From NCBI GenBank assembly GCA_008638375.1, contig CM018043.1, positions 37,771,396 to 37,835,395 of the forward strand: a stretch of DNA of 64,000 bases, written 5' to 3'. The notes under the pieces were generated by a model that saw only the letters and a program-made list of their open reading frames with translations, searched no databases and had not been told where the DNA came from. Source of the DNA: Nyssa sinensis. Its lineage: Eukaryota > Streptophyta > Magnoliopsida > Cornales > Nyssaceae. Below are positions 36,000-46,980 of the stretch, piece by piece (the first letter of the stretch is position 1; each line of letters begins with the position of its first letter). The translations under genes were made by a program, and so were the position numbers.

Positions 36000-36522
36000 T
36001 TCAGAAGAAGAGAAGGGAGATCTCGGAGGAAGAAGGAAGAAGAGAGAGTCACTGTTAGAGGTAAAACACAAAAAACCATCACTTTCTCTCTCTAAAAAAT
36101 TTTCCTATGCATGAACTGTTTTAGCTTCTATTTTTGTATATATGATGTTTAAAGTAAATAAACATGATTAAGCATGAAATCTAAGCTTGAAAACGGTTAA
36201 AAAGACCAAACCTAGAAGTGGCAGCCATGGATGGACCTTGCTCAAGCAGGTCTGAACCAACTTCCACTAAACTAGTTTTGGCTTATCAAGACCTCAACTA
36301 GGCCCTCCCAGAGTCCCAAAAATCTATACCCGCGATCAAAAAGCCCGAGGGAAACCTATTAAAAATTGAGTTGCAGGTACGGGTTTCAAAACCCAACCTT
36401 ACAACCTTGCCTTTAAATCCATTTTTTTGAATGGGAAATGAAACCCCATGTAGAGGGGATCAAAACAAGCTAAACCCCATGAAAAATCACTGAGAAATGA
36501 GCATGAACGACCCATGTACAGG

Positions 36523-39500
36523 TGTCATGACCCGAAACCCACCCTATGCGGATCTCGTGTCGCGGGGCCGACCCGAAGGCCGTCCCTACTTTTTCCATTC
36601 CTGTATCATAGTACTAATATGCAATGTACTAAAAATTTAAACAATGAACAACGAAAGTCTTTATCAATTACAGTAATCCAGCGGAAGTCTTTTAAGTAAA
36701 TTAAACAGCGGAAGTCTATTAAATACATGACATAGTTCTACATAAGACAAAATGAGAACTAACGTAACCAGCACCCGGGGGTGGTGAATACATGGGAGAA
36801 CTAACATAGACTGGTACAGTACTTCAAAATGTCCCCCTACGCTCTCAGACTCCTACTGGGGTCTCACAGCGTCATTACCTGAAATGGGGGTAAGTGAGGT
36901 GGAATGAGCTACAAAGCTTAATAAGTAAATACAGATCTCCAACACTGGTATCGATGATCAATAAATCCATGAATAAGATTATGATAGCCAATCATAAGAA
37001 TAAGATGCCGTAATAGCCAATGAGAACAATTGCCACAAGGGCCAATGGAACACAATTGCCACGAGGGCCAATGAACAGTAATCACAATTCACAATCAGAA
37101 GTATTGGGTGTAATAGCAATATGAAGAAATTCAATGATAATATAATAACAATGAAGTACTGCCACAATGAACCGATCACAATGAAACCAATCAATGCAAG
37201 TCCCTCGAGACTTAAAGAATCATAAGGGATAGTACCATTCAACAATCAAGTTCTTTCAGTCATAAGAGATGCTGTTATTCTGTGTCAGGGTTAGGTAGAC
37301 CCTCGATCTTTTGGGGCCCGGCATACCCCCCAGTGAATTCCAGTGAATTGCCATTTGTCCGTTCACGGACTTGACCTGTAGGTCCCATTCAATCAGATAG
37401 CATCAGATGGGTGTTGTGACTGAGCACAACTCCCGTGTTCATAAACATGTCATGATCATAAGTAATTCCATAGAGTATAAAAATGGAATATCATTCATTC
37501 AATGAGGATACAACAGTAGGCCTTTCAAGGCATGGTTCAACATGATAACAATGATATAGCAGTCAATAAATGTCCACAAGATAGAACAATATCACACTGT
37601 GGATAGCAATAACATGTGGTACTTTCAAGGCACAGTGTAACATGATAACAATGATACATCAGTCAATCATATGTCCACAAGATAGAAAAATATCGAATTG
37701 TGGAACACAAGGATATCAATACATTCAAGAGTACGAGTTTAGCAGTAAAAGAATAAACTTGGCTTGTGGAAACACCACATGTAAGAGAGAGTGATCCACT
37801 TACCTCTATCGTGATTCTAGATCAGGAATCCGTGAGTGTACCCTTACTTTTCGAGTTCCCTATATATCAGGAATTACATTTCAGAATAAATGCTATTCAT
37901 CAAATTTTATGCCTTTCTATCATTAGTATCTCAAATACAAATTTAGACTTTACCATTGAGTTCGGAATGCCGAAGAAAGTCGGTTTAGGCTTTCGCGGAA
38001 TTCCATTTGGACTTTTGTACTAAAAAGGGCAAAATGGTTATTTTGCACTTTTACGGTATTTTATCCTTTGAGGTCCCGTCTCATAAAATGGACCCAACCA
38101 TTGGACTCAAAACATCCGAGATAATAAATTTTGACTATTCATTTGCCTCGTTTGGACTTCGTTTGACCTATATTTGAAATAGGGGCACTTTGTAAAAATT
38201 AATATTTTATTAATTTTCCTGTTTGGGCCTTAGTGAGATTTCTTAAAACATTTGGGGCCGGTTCATAATTTCCAAAAGCTGCGGTCTGAACCAGTTGGTT
38301 CAGAACCAGAAACCCTAAACCGGTCTGCCCCTTCACTGAACCAAATGGTTCAGTCCATTCCAAAGAACCGGATTACGATATCCCAGTTCCTATCTTATCC
38401 CAGGTTCGGTTAAACTCAAAACCCAATTTCAATTTTGTATCTCTGTTACCAAACAAGCCCAATCCATTTAAATTCAAAACCAAAAACGACACAGTATTAC
38501 TTACCCACTCATTTCCGGTCGGGTCCCGACCCGATTTGAACCCGGATCCAGTTTAAATTTAACCCGATAGCCTCACGACATTCCGGTCGTCTTCCCCACT
38601 GCTCCGGTAGGGTTCCGGTGGTGAACAGTCGTCTTCTCCGGTGACTGTCACCAGTTTTTGATCATTTTCCAACCATTTTTAAATGTCATTTCCTTCTACT
38701 TTTCATATAGATCTTATTTCTAAACTTAGTTTTCAACTTGACCCACTAATTCCTCCCGAAATAGAGAAAAACCGTGGCTCCGGCCAACTGTACTTTCTCA
38801 AGTTCATGCTTGTTTCTCCACTGTTTTGACCCCTATTTGGTTCTAATGGTTTTCTGCACTTCATAGGGTCATACTTGGGTCATTTAAACAAAGTTTAATG
38901 CATGAAATGTTAAGGTTCCGATTATTCTCTACAAACCTGCAACTGGGAATTTCTCTTTGGTTTCTTAACCGTTTTCTATCAGTCTTTTTGCATTTAGTTC
39001 CATATTTCATGCTGATCTAGACCCTATATTCAAAATAAATCGAATCATGCTATAACATTTCAAAACAGAAACAGTGGCTTACCTCTACTTTCGGTTTTCC
39101 TTTGTTTTGTGGGCCTCTTCCCTTCTGTTCCTTCCTCCGATTCCACCAAAAGTTCACTGAGTTCTCTCTTGACTCACTCGGATTTCCTTGGGCTCTTCTC
39201 TCTCTGATTTCCTCGCTCCCACACAAGGATACACTTTTATATAATATACACATATATTACCTTGCCCCAATTCTCACTCCACCGATCTTGTCACAGCCAT
39301 ACCTCCTCCCATACCCCTTCTGATTTGCACCTTACTCCACCATACCTACTAGGTTAGGGTTGGTGGAGTTATGTTACTTTATGAATATATATATATATAC
39401 ATATTTATATAATATATATAATATATACACTCACCTAAACTCACACACTCACGGCTGGTAACAGCCCTTTTTCCCATTTTCTTTTCTTTCCCTTTTTGTT

Positions 39501-39895
39501 TTCATTTAATATACACATATGTATATATATATGGTATAATACATTATATATATACATGTATAATTTCATGATTATACCTATTTTTATACATACACATATA
39601 CCCATATATATACGTATATACCAACTCTGGGCACGTATGCATACACCAATATTTCATGGTCTACGTTCATGGGTGCATGTATGCATGCATGGAAATACGT
39701 GCGTGCATGCTTTACGATGCGATGTCCCGGGGTGCTCGGGTGTTGCCCGGCATGGGTTATACATTTCAATCATTTATAGTTTCCAGTCATTCATTTCCAT
39801 GAAAATACCATGATATACACATCTGACCGTTCAAGTTACATATTTTAACCGACTTACCTCGGTATACGTGACGTATCCCGGGTCAGGATATTACA
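36523..39895 (-). mobile_element. Inverted family A solo LTR, 3.4 kb, target duplication ACAGG
   Basis: On plus it runs TGTCATGACCCGAAACCC to GGGTCAGGATATTACA, flanked by ACAGG at 36518-36522 and 39896-39900. It matches 1258-4578 and the arms of 9734-22473 throughout. It has no internal coding sequence. It lies in the leader part of the 3' LTR. Confidence 0.93.
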
Positions 39896-40137
39896 ACAGG
39901 TCTGGTTATTGCGACCTAAACCGAGCCTCTAAGATAAACTCGAAGCTCTAAATCAATGTAGAAATATGCTATAAAGTTTTAGGAAATGATTGGAGAAGAA
40001 AGCAGAGAAAATGGGTGCTCAGAATGCCACGAAACTCAACTGTAAAAAATTAGGGTTCGGTGTGAACATTGTCGACTTCGTGGGGAAGATGACACGGTTC
40101 GAGTCGGTTCGGATCAAATCGGGTTCGGGTCGGAATC

Positions 40138-41553
40138 TTCGCTTGGGAGACCAAAGACATTGAGGGAATAGATCCCAATCTTATAACTCACAAGCTGATG
40201 GTGGATCCGGATCACCTGCCAGTCAGACAGAAGAGAAGGCCGATTCCTCCTGAACGACATCGGATTGTAAATGAAGAAGTCTAAAGGCTGCTGGATGCCA
40301 AGATGATACGGGAAGTGTTCTATCCCGAGTGGCTAGCCAACACCGTGCTTGTCAAAAAGAAAAATGGCAAGTGGAGAGTCTGTGTTGATTATACAGACCT
40401 CAACAAGGCGTGCCCCAAGGACAGCTTTCCACTACCAAGAATAGACCAACTGGTTGACGCCACTGCGGGGCATGAGCTTATGAGCTTCATGGATGCCTAC
40501 TCTGGATGCAACCAGATCCAGATGTACCCTCCAGATTAAGAGAATACAGCCTTCATAACCGAACGAGGGCTCTACTGCTACCGAGTAATTCCTTTCGGTT
40601 TGAAGAACGCTGGAGCCACTTATCAGCGGTTGGTAAACAAGATGTTCAGCCCATTGCTCGGCAGCACCATGGAGGTATACATCAACGAAATGCTGGTAAA
40701 GAGTCTGCAGAAAGGCAGTCACCTCCAGCACTTAGCCATGACCTTTGATATCCTCAGACAGCACAGGATGAAGCTCAACCCCTCGAAATGTACCTTCGGA
40801 GTTATGAAGGGAAAATTCTTGGGATACTTTGTCTCTCAGAGGGGTATCGAAGCAGATCCCACTCAGATCCAAGCTCTGATTGGACTGAAGTCACCAAGAA
40901 CCAGGAAGGAAATTCAGGCATTGAATGGCAGAATTGCGGCACTGAGCAGATTTATCTCCAAATCCACTGACTGCTGCCTACCTTTCTTCAAAGCTCTGAA
41001 GGGCAGCAAAGCTTTGCAGTGGACGGAACAATGCGAAGAATCCTTTCAAGAACTAAAAGAGTATCTAGCCTCTCCAGAACTCCTGTCAAAACTAGTACAA
41101 GGAGAAAAGCTACTCCTGTACCTTGCAGTTTTTGAAAACGCGGTTAGCTTCGCATTGATCAGACAGGATAGAGGAGTACAGAGGCCTATTTTCTAAGTCA
41201 GTAGGGCACTACTTGACACGGAAAAAAGATACCCAGAAGTAGAGAAACTGGCCTATGCCTTGGTCATATCAGCTTGGAACCTTCGACCTTATTTCCAAGC
41301 CCATCCAATCGAGATCCCAACTGCCTATCCTCTGAAGTCAATACTGAGGAAACCTGAGGTATCAGGAAGATTGGTGAAGTGGTCTGTGGAGCTAGGGGAA
41401 TTCGACATATCATATGTACCCCGAAATTCTATCAAAGGGCAGGCCTTAGCTGATTTCGTTGCAGAGTTCACCTCGGCACTTCAGAACAAAGCGCAACTCA
41501 CCGAAACTTCGGGAACCTGGCTGCTATACATTGATGGATCGTCAACCGATCAA
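40138..41553 (+). pseudogene. Captured Tat-clade pol fragment: reverse transcriptase and RNase H
   Basis: A single reading frame of about 470 codons broken by three stops (40282, 40537, 41194) and no frameshift. It begins at the FAW...GIDP motif just before RT. It runs through the RT fingers and palm (VLVKKKNGKWRVCVDYTDLN, FPLPRIDQLVDATAGH, FMDAYSGCNQI, PFGLKNAGATYQRLVN), connection and first RNase H (ISAWNLRPYFQAH). It stops at LLYIDGSSTDQ, the start of the second RNase H that marks Tat elements such as Ogre and Retand. The catalytic YxDD is YINE, so both aspartates are lost. Two stops look like CAA to TAA changes, as expected of methylated cytosine decay. It has no LTRs or duplication of its own and replaces the normal LTR segment here. 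Confidence 0.9.
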
Positions 41554-42287
41554 GGTCCACGACATGAGATGAGGTCCCGAAAGATTGGAGACCCGTAAAA
41601 ATGCTAAAATGACCAAATTACCCCTGGTACGCCTAAAGCCAAAATGAAACCAGAGAAGGTCTAAATTGACTTTCTTCGACCTCCCGGACTCAATAATGGA
41701 GTCCAAATTACGAAACGAAGTACAGAAAAATGAGACACGTAAAATGATAAATGACCATTTTGTCCTTTTACATATAACAGTCTGAATTAAATGTTAGGAA
41801 AGCCTAAATCGACTTTCTTGGACACTCCGGGCTCAATGGTAGAGTCTATTCGACCAAAAGAAATGTCTAAAATAAAAAGACATAAAATTTGATGAATAGA
41901 ATCTGTCAGATGATTACAAATTAAAGTAACGCCAAAGTATTAATACTAAGGCGTATACGAGAAAATGAAGTACGAAAAGACACGACACGTAAACATGTCA
42001 AATAAATAACTTTAAATTAAAGTTTATGGAGCTACCAGAAGAGTATAAACTGAAATAAATTCAATTCCTAACACATTAATTGTGTCATAGGTTAAGAGTA
42101 CGAGTTAAGTTAAGTACATATGAAATTATGAAATCATTTTAGGATCTAATACAATTTAAGCATAAGTTAGGGAATATCGAGATGATATTACAATGAATGT
42201 GAAGTTGATGAGATGTTATGAATTGTTCTTAGGAACTACAAAGGAAGTGGGAAAGCGCAATTTTAGCACTAACCCTAAAGGACCAAG

Positions 42288-43394
42288 GTGAGTAATCTTG
42301 CATTTGAAGTGGAGGCTTTAACTCCACAGATTTCAACTGATATTTTAAGTTCAAGATATTTACGGCATTGATATATCAAACTCAGTATTCATGATTTCTG
42401 TTTTCCTAAATATTCTGCTTTGACATGCTCCACGATTATTTCCATATTATACCCGTAAATGTTTCCTTTTGAAAATAGTTAGCATGTCTGATTTGCTTAA
42501 ATACTCTAAATTTGATTATTCCAAGTATTGAAGCATCACTGCAAAAGTTATATGTCACATGTTTTAAATACTCATGAGAGGCTTTTATATAAAAGTCATA
42601 TGACAAATGTTTTGCCAGATAATAATAAGCACAGAGGTAGAGTTGTGAGTTCTACGGAACTCAACGGACCTATCATGTGCATCAGCATAGAGGTAGAGTT
42701 GTGAGTTCTACGAAACTCAACGGACCTATCATGTGCATCAGCACAGAGGTAGAGTTGTGAGTTCTACGGAACTCAACGGACCTATCATGTGCATCAGCAC
42801 AGAGGTAGAGTTGTGGGTTCTACGGAACACTTCGGACCTATCATGTGCACATGCCTGGTAGCAAGATCTAATCCCACAGGCAATGAGATATCTCCACGTA
42901 TACGTAAAACGGGAGTCTAGTTCGAAACAGATTCCACCTAATTAAAGAGAAAAGATGACAGATGATTTTGAAAATGGAAGCAGGTTTTACCCCCATTTTC
43001 ACTATGAAATGTTTATATGTTTTAAAGTAACGCTTGGAAAATGGAAGCTGGTTTTTACCCCCATTTCTTATTATGCATGTTTATATGCTTTGAAATGCAT
43101 ATACTCTATTTAAGAAATGTTTGTTTAACTTGAATTACATGATTTTAAGTTACATGCTCTGAAACGCATATGCTCTTTTATGGAAAGTTAAGTTTTAGCT
43201 TGAATACCTTGAATGTTTCAAAGCTATATGTTTTAAGAATGCATATCTCCTATGTTCAAGTATACGAACAATTGGTAGTTGAGTATTTTATAAACTCTCA
43301 TATACGAAACCTCTACCAATTGAAAACCCATGATAGATGTAGGAATTACTCATTGAGCTTCTCGAAGCTCACCCAATTCCCTAACATTTTTCAG
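42288..43394 (+). other. Putative LTR intron of the 3' LTR
   Basis: Donor CCAAG|GTGAGTAATC and acceptor CCCTAACATTTTTCAG|G. The acceptor is preceded by the near-palindrome GAGCTTCTCGAAGCTC (about 43357-43372). CTAAC fits the plant branch-point consensus at a suitable distance. Length 1107 bp. Confidence 0.5.
42631..42850 (+). repeat. Four 56-bp tandem repeats with GAGTT/AACTC stem
   Basis: Units start at about 42631, 42687, 42743 and 42799. Each contains GAGTTCTACGGAACTC, a 5-bp stem with a 6-base loop, then GGACCTATCATGTGCATCAGC. The 5' LTR has only two diverged units (7915-8010), and the A/B mosaic LTR has a related inverted pair (about 17535-17660). The array grew after the LTRs separated. 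Confidence 0.8.
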
Positions 43395-43849
43395 GTACTA
43401 ACGATGAGTGGGAGCCGTGCTCCATTTTGGAATGACGATTAATAGCTCCGTTATGATCATGGACTTTTGGAAGTATTAGAATATGTAATTGACTTTTGGA
43501 GGTAGTTAGAACCTATAGCTGGTTGAACTATGATGTAATAGACTTCGGGTAGTATGTACTTAAGCCATAAGGCAACCGACTATGCAATATGTATAAAATT
43601 TTAGAAATTCAATTATGCTCTGAATGTATGATTATACATGTATACCGAAATGTGAAGAGTGGCAGTACCGGACGGATGTGCAAATTTTAAAATAAGAAAG
43701 AAAAGAAAAAGTTTTTCACGCTTCCGCAACCACATGTGGCACGTCTATCCGATACCGCTGCAGATGCGAGCCTTTGCCCAAGGGTCCTCGGGCCTGAGGG
43801 TGGCGGTCGCGATGCAAAATCCGTAGAGGGTGGGTTTCGGGTCGTGACA

Positions 43850-44522
43850 AAGAAGATAGGGCGCAACCGTACGCTCCTCTTCCATATATATAGGCCTTCG
43901 AAGCCCAAGAGCCACCCAGATGAACCGTCGCAATGGTTAGGCGAAGAGTTAGCTTCAAAATCCCAAACGACGGTGGTGCAATAAATGAGGCATTAAACCA
44001 CCTTCTTGGGAGAAGCAAAAGGCAAAGCCACACACGCAATATATAGACTTTTTAGTCTTGTCCACGTATATGTTGATGTGACAGTTTCTCCAGGTCATTA
44101 ACGCTTGATGGGCCACGTATACAACAAAGGTCCATCAACTTTGATGTACCTTGACCCTTGTCTTAACAGATCTGGAGGCTGAAGTTCTGATCAACCGAAC
44201 TACAATCATGAAATATCCACTTATTATTATAAGTCTCCGGGTTCAGAACAGTCAGCTTTGAAATGTTTGCAAAAGAAGTCTTCAATTACTAACCCAGGGC
44301 AAGAAAAACAGCTCGGAATACAACTACCTACAGAGTAAAATCTGGTCTGGTATACACTAAACTCCAAAGCAGCGCTATTTGCAACAATTACCACCATCAA
44401 CCACAAGTTAAGGTATTACAGAGCAATATAACTAAAGAGACGAGCATCAAGCAAAAGACTGTTCCATTAACGAATGTATATTTTCAGTACATTGGAAGTT
44501 AAGAATAACAAAATATACATCC
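43850..44522. other. Unassigned flank of the host element
   Basis: Moderately G/C-rich noncoding sequence after the 3' LTR. No LTR end or coding motif is recognised. It may be the 3' untranslated part of the coiled-coil pseudogene that follows on the minus strand. Confidence 0.4.
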
Positions 44523-45290
44523 TAAGCCTGATCAGCAGGAACATAATCAACGATCGGAGAAGGATCGGCAGGGGCAGCATCAACCATCTCAGTCGGTACG
44601 ACCACTTCCGTGGGATCGGCAGGGAGGACATCAGCCACTTCACCCTGGATAACAACCTCTGAAGGTTCAGATCCAGGCGGCACAATTGAGGAGACATCAA
44701 GGTCAGGAAACTTGGCAAGGAGCTGGGAACGAAAGTTGTTGAACCTAAACGATGGGTCATTCCTTCCAGCTTCGACTTCATTTCCTCCTCATTATCCATC
44801 AATGCCTGCTCCACGGCGTCATCAAGCTGTTTACGGTACTGATACCGCATGCCGTTCATCTCCGCCTGCAACCTCTTTGCCCGCTCAACGGCAAGGTTCC
44901 TCTCCGACTCCATCACGATCAAGGAGTTCTGACACTCCTTCAGCTTTTCTGCGGAGTCGTGAGCCTCCGACCGAGCAGTACCAAGCTGAAGCCCCAGATC
45001 GGCCCTGAGTTGGTCAAACTCCTCCGCAGGTGGAGAAACCTCCACCGAAGCAGAAAGGGTGTGCAGGGTCTGCATAATACAAAGTGAACAGTTCAATACC
45101 AGCCTAAACACTTGAAGAAAAGGGAAAGAAAAATAAGGGCCCGACGAACTCACCTTAACCTGAAGAGCGGTCAAATCAGCAAGAAGCTTCCCCGACTTCT
45201 GAGGCTTGAGTTTAACTGAGCCTTTGGCCTAGAAGTCCCTCAGAATCCTCTTGGCCCCCTGATCAGCAGCATCAGTCTTTCAATTCCTTT
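44523..45290 (-). pseudogene. Coiled-coil protein gene fragment with an 84-bp intron
   Basis: Minus strand. The upstream exon (to 45154) ends LTALQVK. An intron at 45070-45153 has GTGAGT at its start and ATGCAG at its end. The next exon reads TLHTLSASVEVSPPAEEFDQ and then a long charged, heptad-rich stretch (LRADLG through MKSKLEG, about 90 residues) typical of a coiled coil. Near 44757 the frame shifts by one. The better frame continues RNDPSFRFNNFRSQLLAKFPDLDVS and an acidic Pro/Val-rich tail, stopping at 44523-44525. An in-frame stop also breaks the upstream exon. Similar coiled-coil ORFs accompany plant retroelements, including antisense ORFs of Tat elements. I infer that origin weakly; a host gene fragment is possible. 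Confidence 0.55.
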
Positions 45291-45700
45291 TACTTACTTA
45301 AGCATCGGAGCGGCTACCGCCGGAGTCAATCCGGTGGACCTCTGATCGTCTTTCTGAGTGTTCTACAGGTCACGGAGCCCTCACTTATTGCGAGTTAAAA
45401 AGTGTAGCATCAATAACTATGCCCAGTGGTCCCATTAGCACATGTAAGCGCATGCCTTTTAGTTTGATATTTTAAAACTACAATGGGCCCACTCAAAATA
45501 AGAGCACACTGGTGTACTTACGGTTGTGTGAGATTCCCAAAAGGTGGCGCCTGAATTGGAACGCGCCTAGGTGGCGTGTGGACCTTTTAGTGCATAATTT
45601 TTTTAAAAAATAAATTATATTTATATTTCTTAAAATTTTTAAAATTATATTAATTTTTTTTATTTTATCTAACAATATACAGATATTTAATCCTGTAAAT
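45291..45700. other. Unassigned, becoming A/T-rich
   Basis: No reading frame or transposon end recognised. The first 130 bp have normal composition (CCGCCGGAGTCAATCCGGTGG forms a CCGG-rich inverted pair). The rest grades into the A/T-rich foldback. Confidence 0.4.
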
Positions 45701-46335
45701 TTTTTCTTTCAAATGACAAAGTTATCATTTTCATATTTTTTATTTTTCAATTTTTGAGAATTTGACCATTTTTTTCATTTTCTAAATAAATATTGATAAA
45801 AACCTTAAATTAATTTGAATAAATTACTCTATCTTCCTCTGAGATTTCTGACAATTACACTGATCTCTCCTAAAATTTTTAAAATTACACAAACTTTCCG
45901 TACTTTTTCTGACAAATTACACTAACCTTCCTTCCATTTTAAATAAATAGTTTATATGTTTTAGCCAAAGAAGATTCTAATTAATATTTATTTGAAAATG
46001 AGAAAAAATAGTTGGAAAAAAATGATCAAAATTTAAAAAAAAAACATAAAAGGGGTAATATTGTCATTCTATTTTAAAAAATGGACTTGAAGGGAGTCAG
46101 TCTAATTTCAGAAACCTTAGAAGAGGTCAGTGTAATTGTCAGAAACTTTAAGGGAGGTCAGTGTAATTTACCCAATTTATTTTTTTTATATAAAATAATA
46201 AAAAAACTTTGAAAAAAATTGGTCAAAATTGAAAAAATGTAAAAATAAATAAAAAGGACATTTTTGTTATTTTGAAGAAAAAATTTGACTAGAGGAAGAT
46301 AACTGTAGAGATCTGAAAAATGAGGACAAATTTTT
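45700..46335. repeat. A/T-rich foldback repeat with TGACAATTACACTGACC arms
   Basis: The left arm (about 45712-45990) carries TTTCTGACAATTACACTGAT and TGACAAATTACACTAACC. The right part (about 46085-46180) carries the reverse complements (GGTCAGTGTAATTGTCAGAAA and variants). The flanking stretches (TTTTTCAATTTTTGAGAATT... on the left; AATTGGTCAAAATTGAAAAA on the right) also pair. A middle segment (45960-46070) is a further inverted copy. It is a nested inverted repeat, like a MITE or foldback element. No clear target duplication found. Confidence 0.65.
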
Positions 46336-46980
46336 CGTTTTTGTCGGTAGGGCACTATACATGCACCATTTGCTGGTAGGGCACTACATATGCATAATTT
46401 AACTATAAGTTATATTTAGAAGCATATTTTGAGTGTGTCATAGAAGAGAAATATGCTTAAAATATTAAAATACACCTCCTATAAAAATTTGAGCATGTTC
46501 GGCGACAGTTTTAGAAATTGGACCAAAAAGGCATCCCGGGTGGATCTGGCCAAATCCGACCACAGGAAATTTTTTTTTTTTTTATGAAAATTTTTATTTA
46601 AAATAATTTTAAGAACTTTGGTTAAAGAAAAATGTCGAAATGAGGTGTTTTGGGACCGGTTGTAGTGTAACGGGGCTTGGATTCATTAAGGGCAAAAAAG
46701 TCATTTTCCTCCTTTGCCCCTTGACTAGAAATACAACCCTTAGAGTAAAAAAAAAAAAATCATATTTTGGTATGGAGAAGATCAAAATACGCACAGGGAG
46801 AGAGAGGGGAAGAGAAAACCTAGGTTTTAAAATATTCAAGCTTCCAAAACACACTTCTAGGCTTGGATTTTCACAAAGGTTCCTTCTAGGAAGTTGTTCC
46901 TCTCAACAAGAACTATATTCTCACCAATCGGTTCAGCTGCACAGCGAACACAACTTCCTCAGTTTGAGAAAAACTATTTT
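46336..46980. other. Unassigned low-complexity sequence
   Basis: It contains a short direct repeat, GGTAGGGCACTA, at about 46347 and 46375, a poly-A stretch, and a mixed reading frame at 46640-46999 with no recognisable motif. From about 46700 it may be the leader of the family D-like LTR fragment that follows. Confidence 0.35.

Larger units (their letters stand above)
5755..43849 (+). mobile_element. Gag-only (non-autonomous) family B LTR retrotransposon, enlarged by nested insertions
   Basis: This is the host element of the central 38 kb. Order: 5' LTR (5755-25674, interrupted), primer site, leader with hairpin array, gag (split), a 133-bp noncoding stretch, polypurine tract, 3' LTR (35395-43849, interrupted). 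Between the gag stop (35248) and the polypurine tract (35382) there is no room for protease, reverse transcriptase or integrase, so it must rely on enzymes from related elements. Gag-only elements of this layout are known in plants as TR-GAG. The first 0.85 kb of the two LTRs match closely, with a few percent difference and one small indel. The flanking pentamers (GAGTA at 5750-5754, AAGAA at 43850-43854) do not match, so recombination at one end, or a mis-set edge, is likely. Confidence 0.85.
35395..43849 (+). repeat. 3' LTR of the host element, interrupted
   Basis: It starts TGTAACACCCCGACCC right after the polypurine tract and ends GGGTTTCGGGTCGTGACA. Its own sequence is 35395-36522 and 39901-43849, less a 1.4 kb Tat pol insert at 40138-41553. 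It carries dyads at about 41688 and 41829, a donor (42288), 56-bp repeats (42631-42850), an acceptor (43394) and the GTTTTTCACGCTTCCGC terminal block (about 43710-43728). Confidence 0.88.

Noticed and set aside
39050..39323. Signal-peptide-like frame in the family A solo LTR
   Set aside because: It is present only as a leader-region frame in this copy and is broken in the other family A copies.
44610..45087. Two plus-strand frames over the coiled-coil region
   Set aside because: The minus strand has the coherent coiled-coil reading with an intron; these are its shadows.
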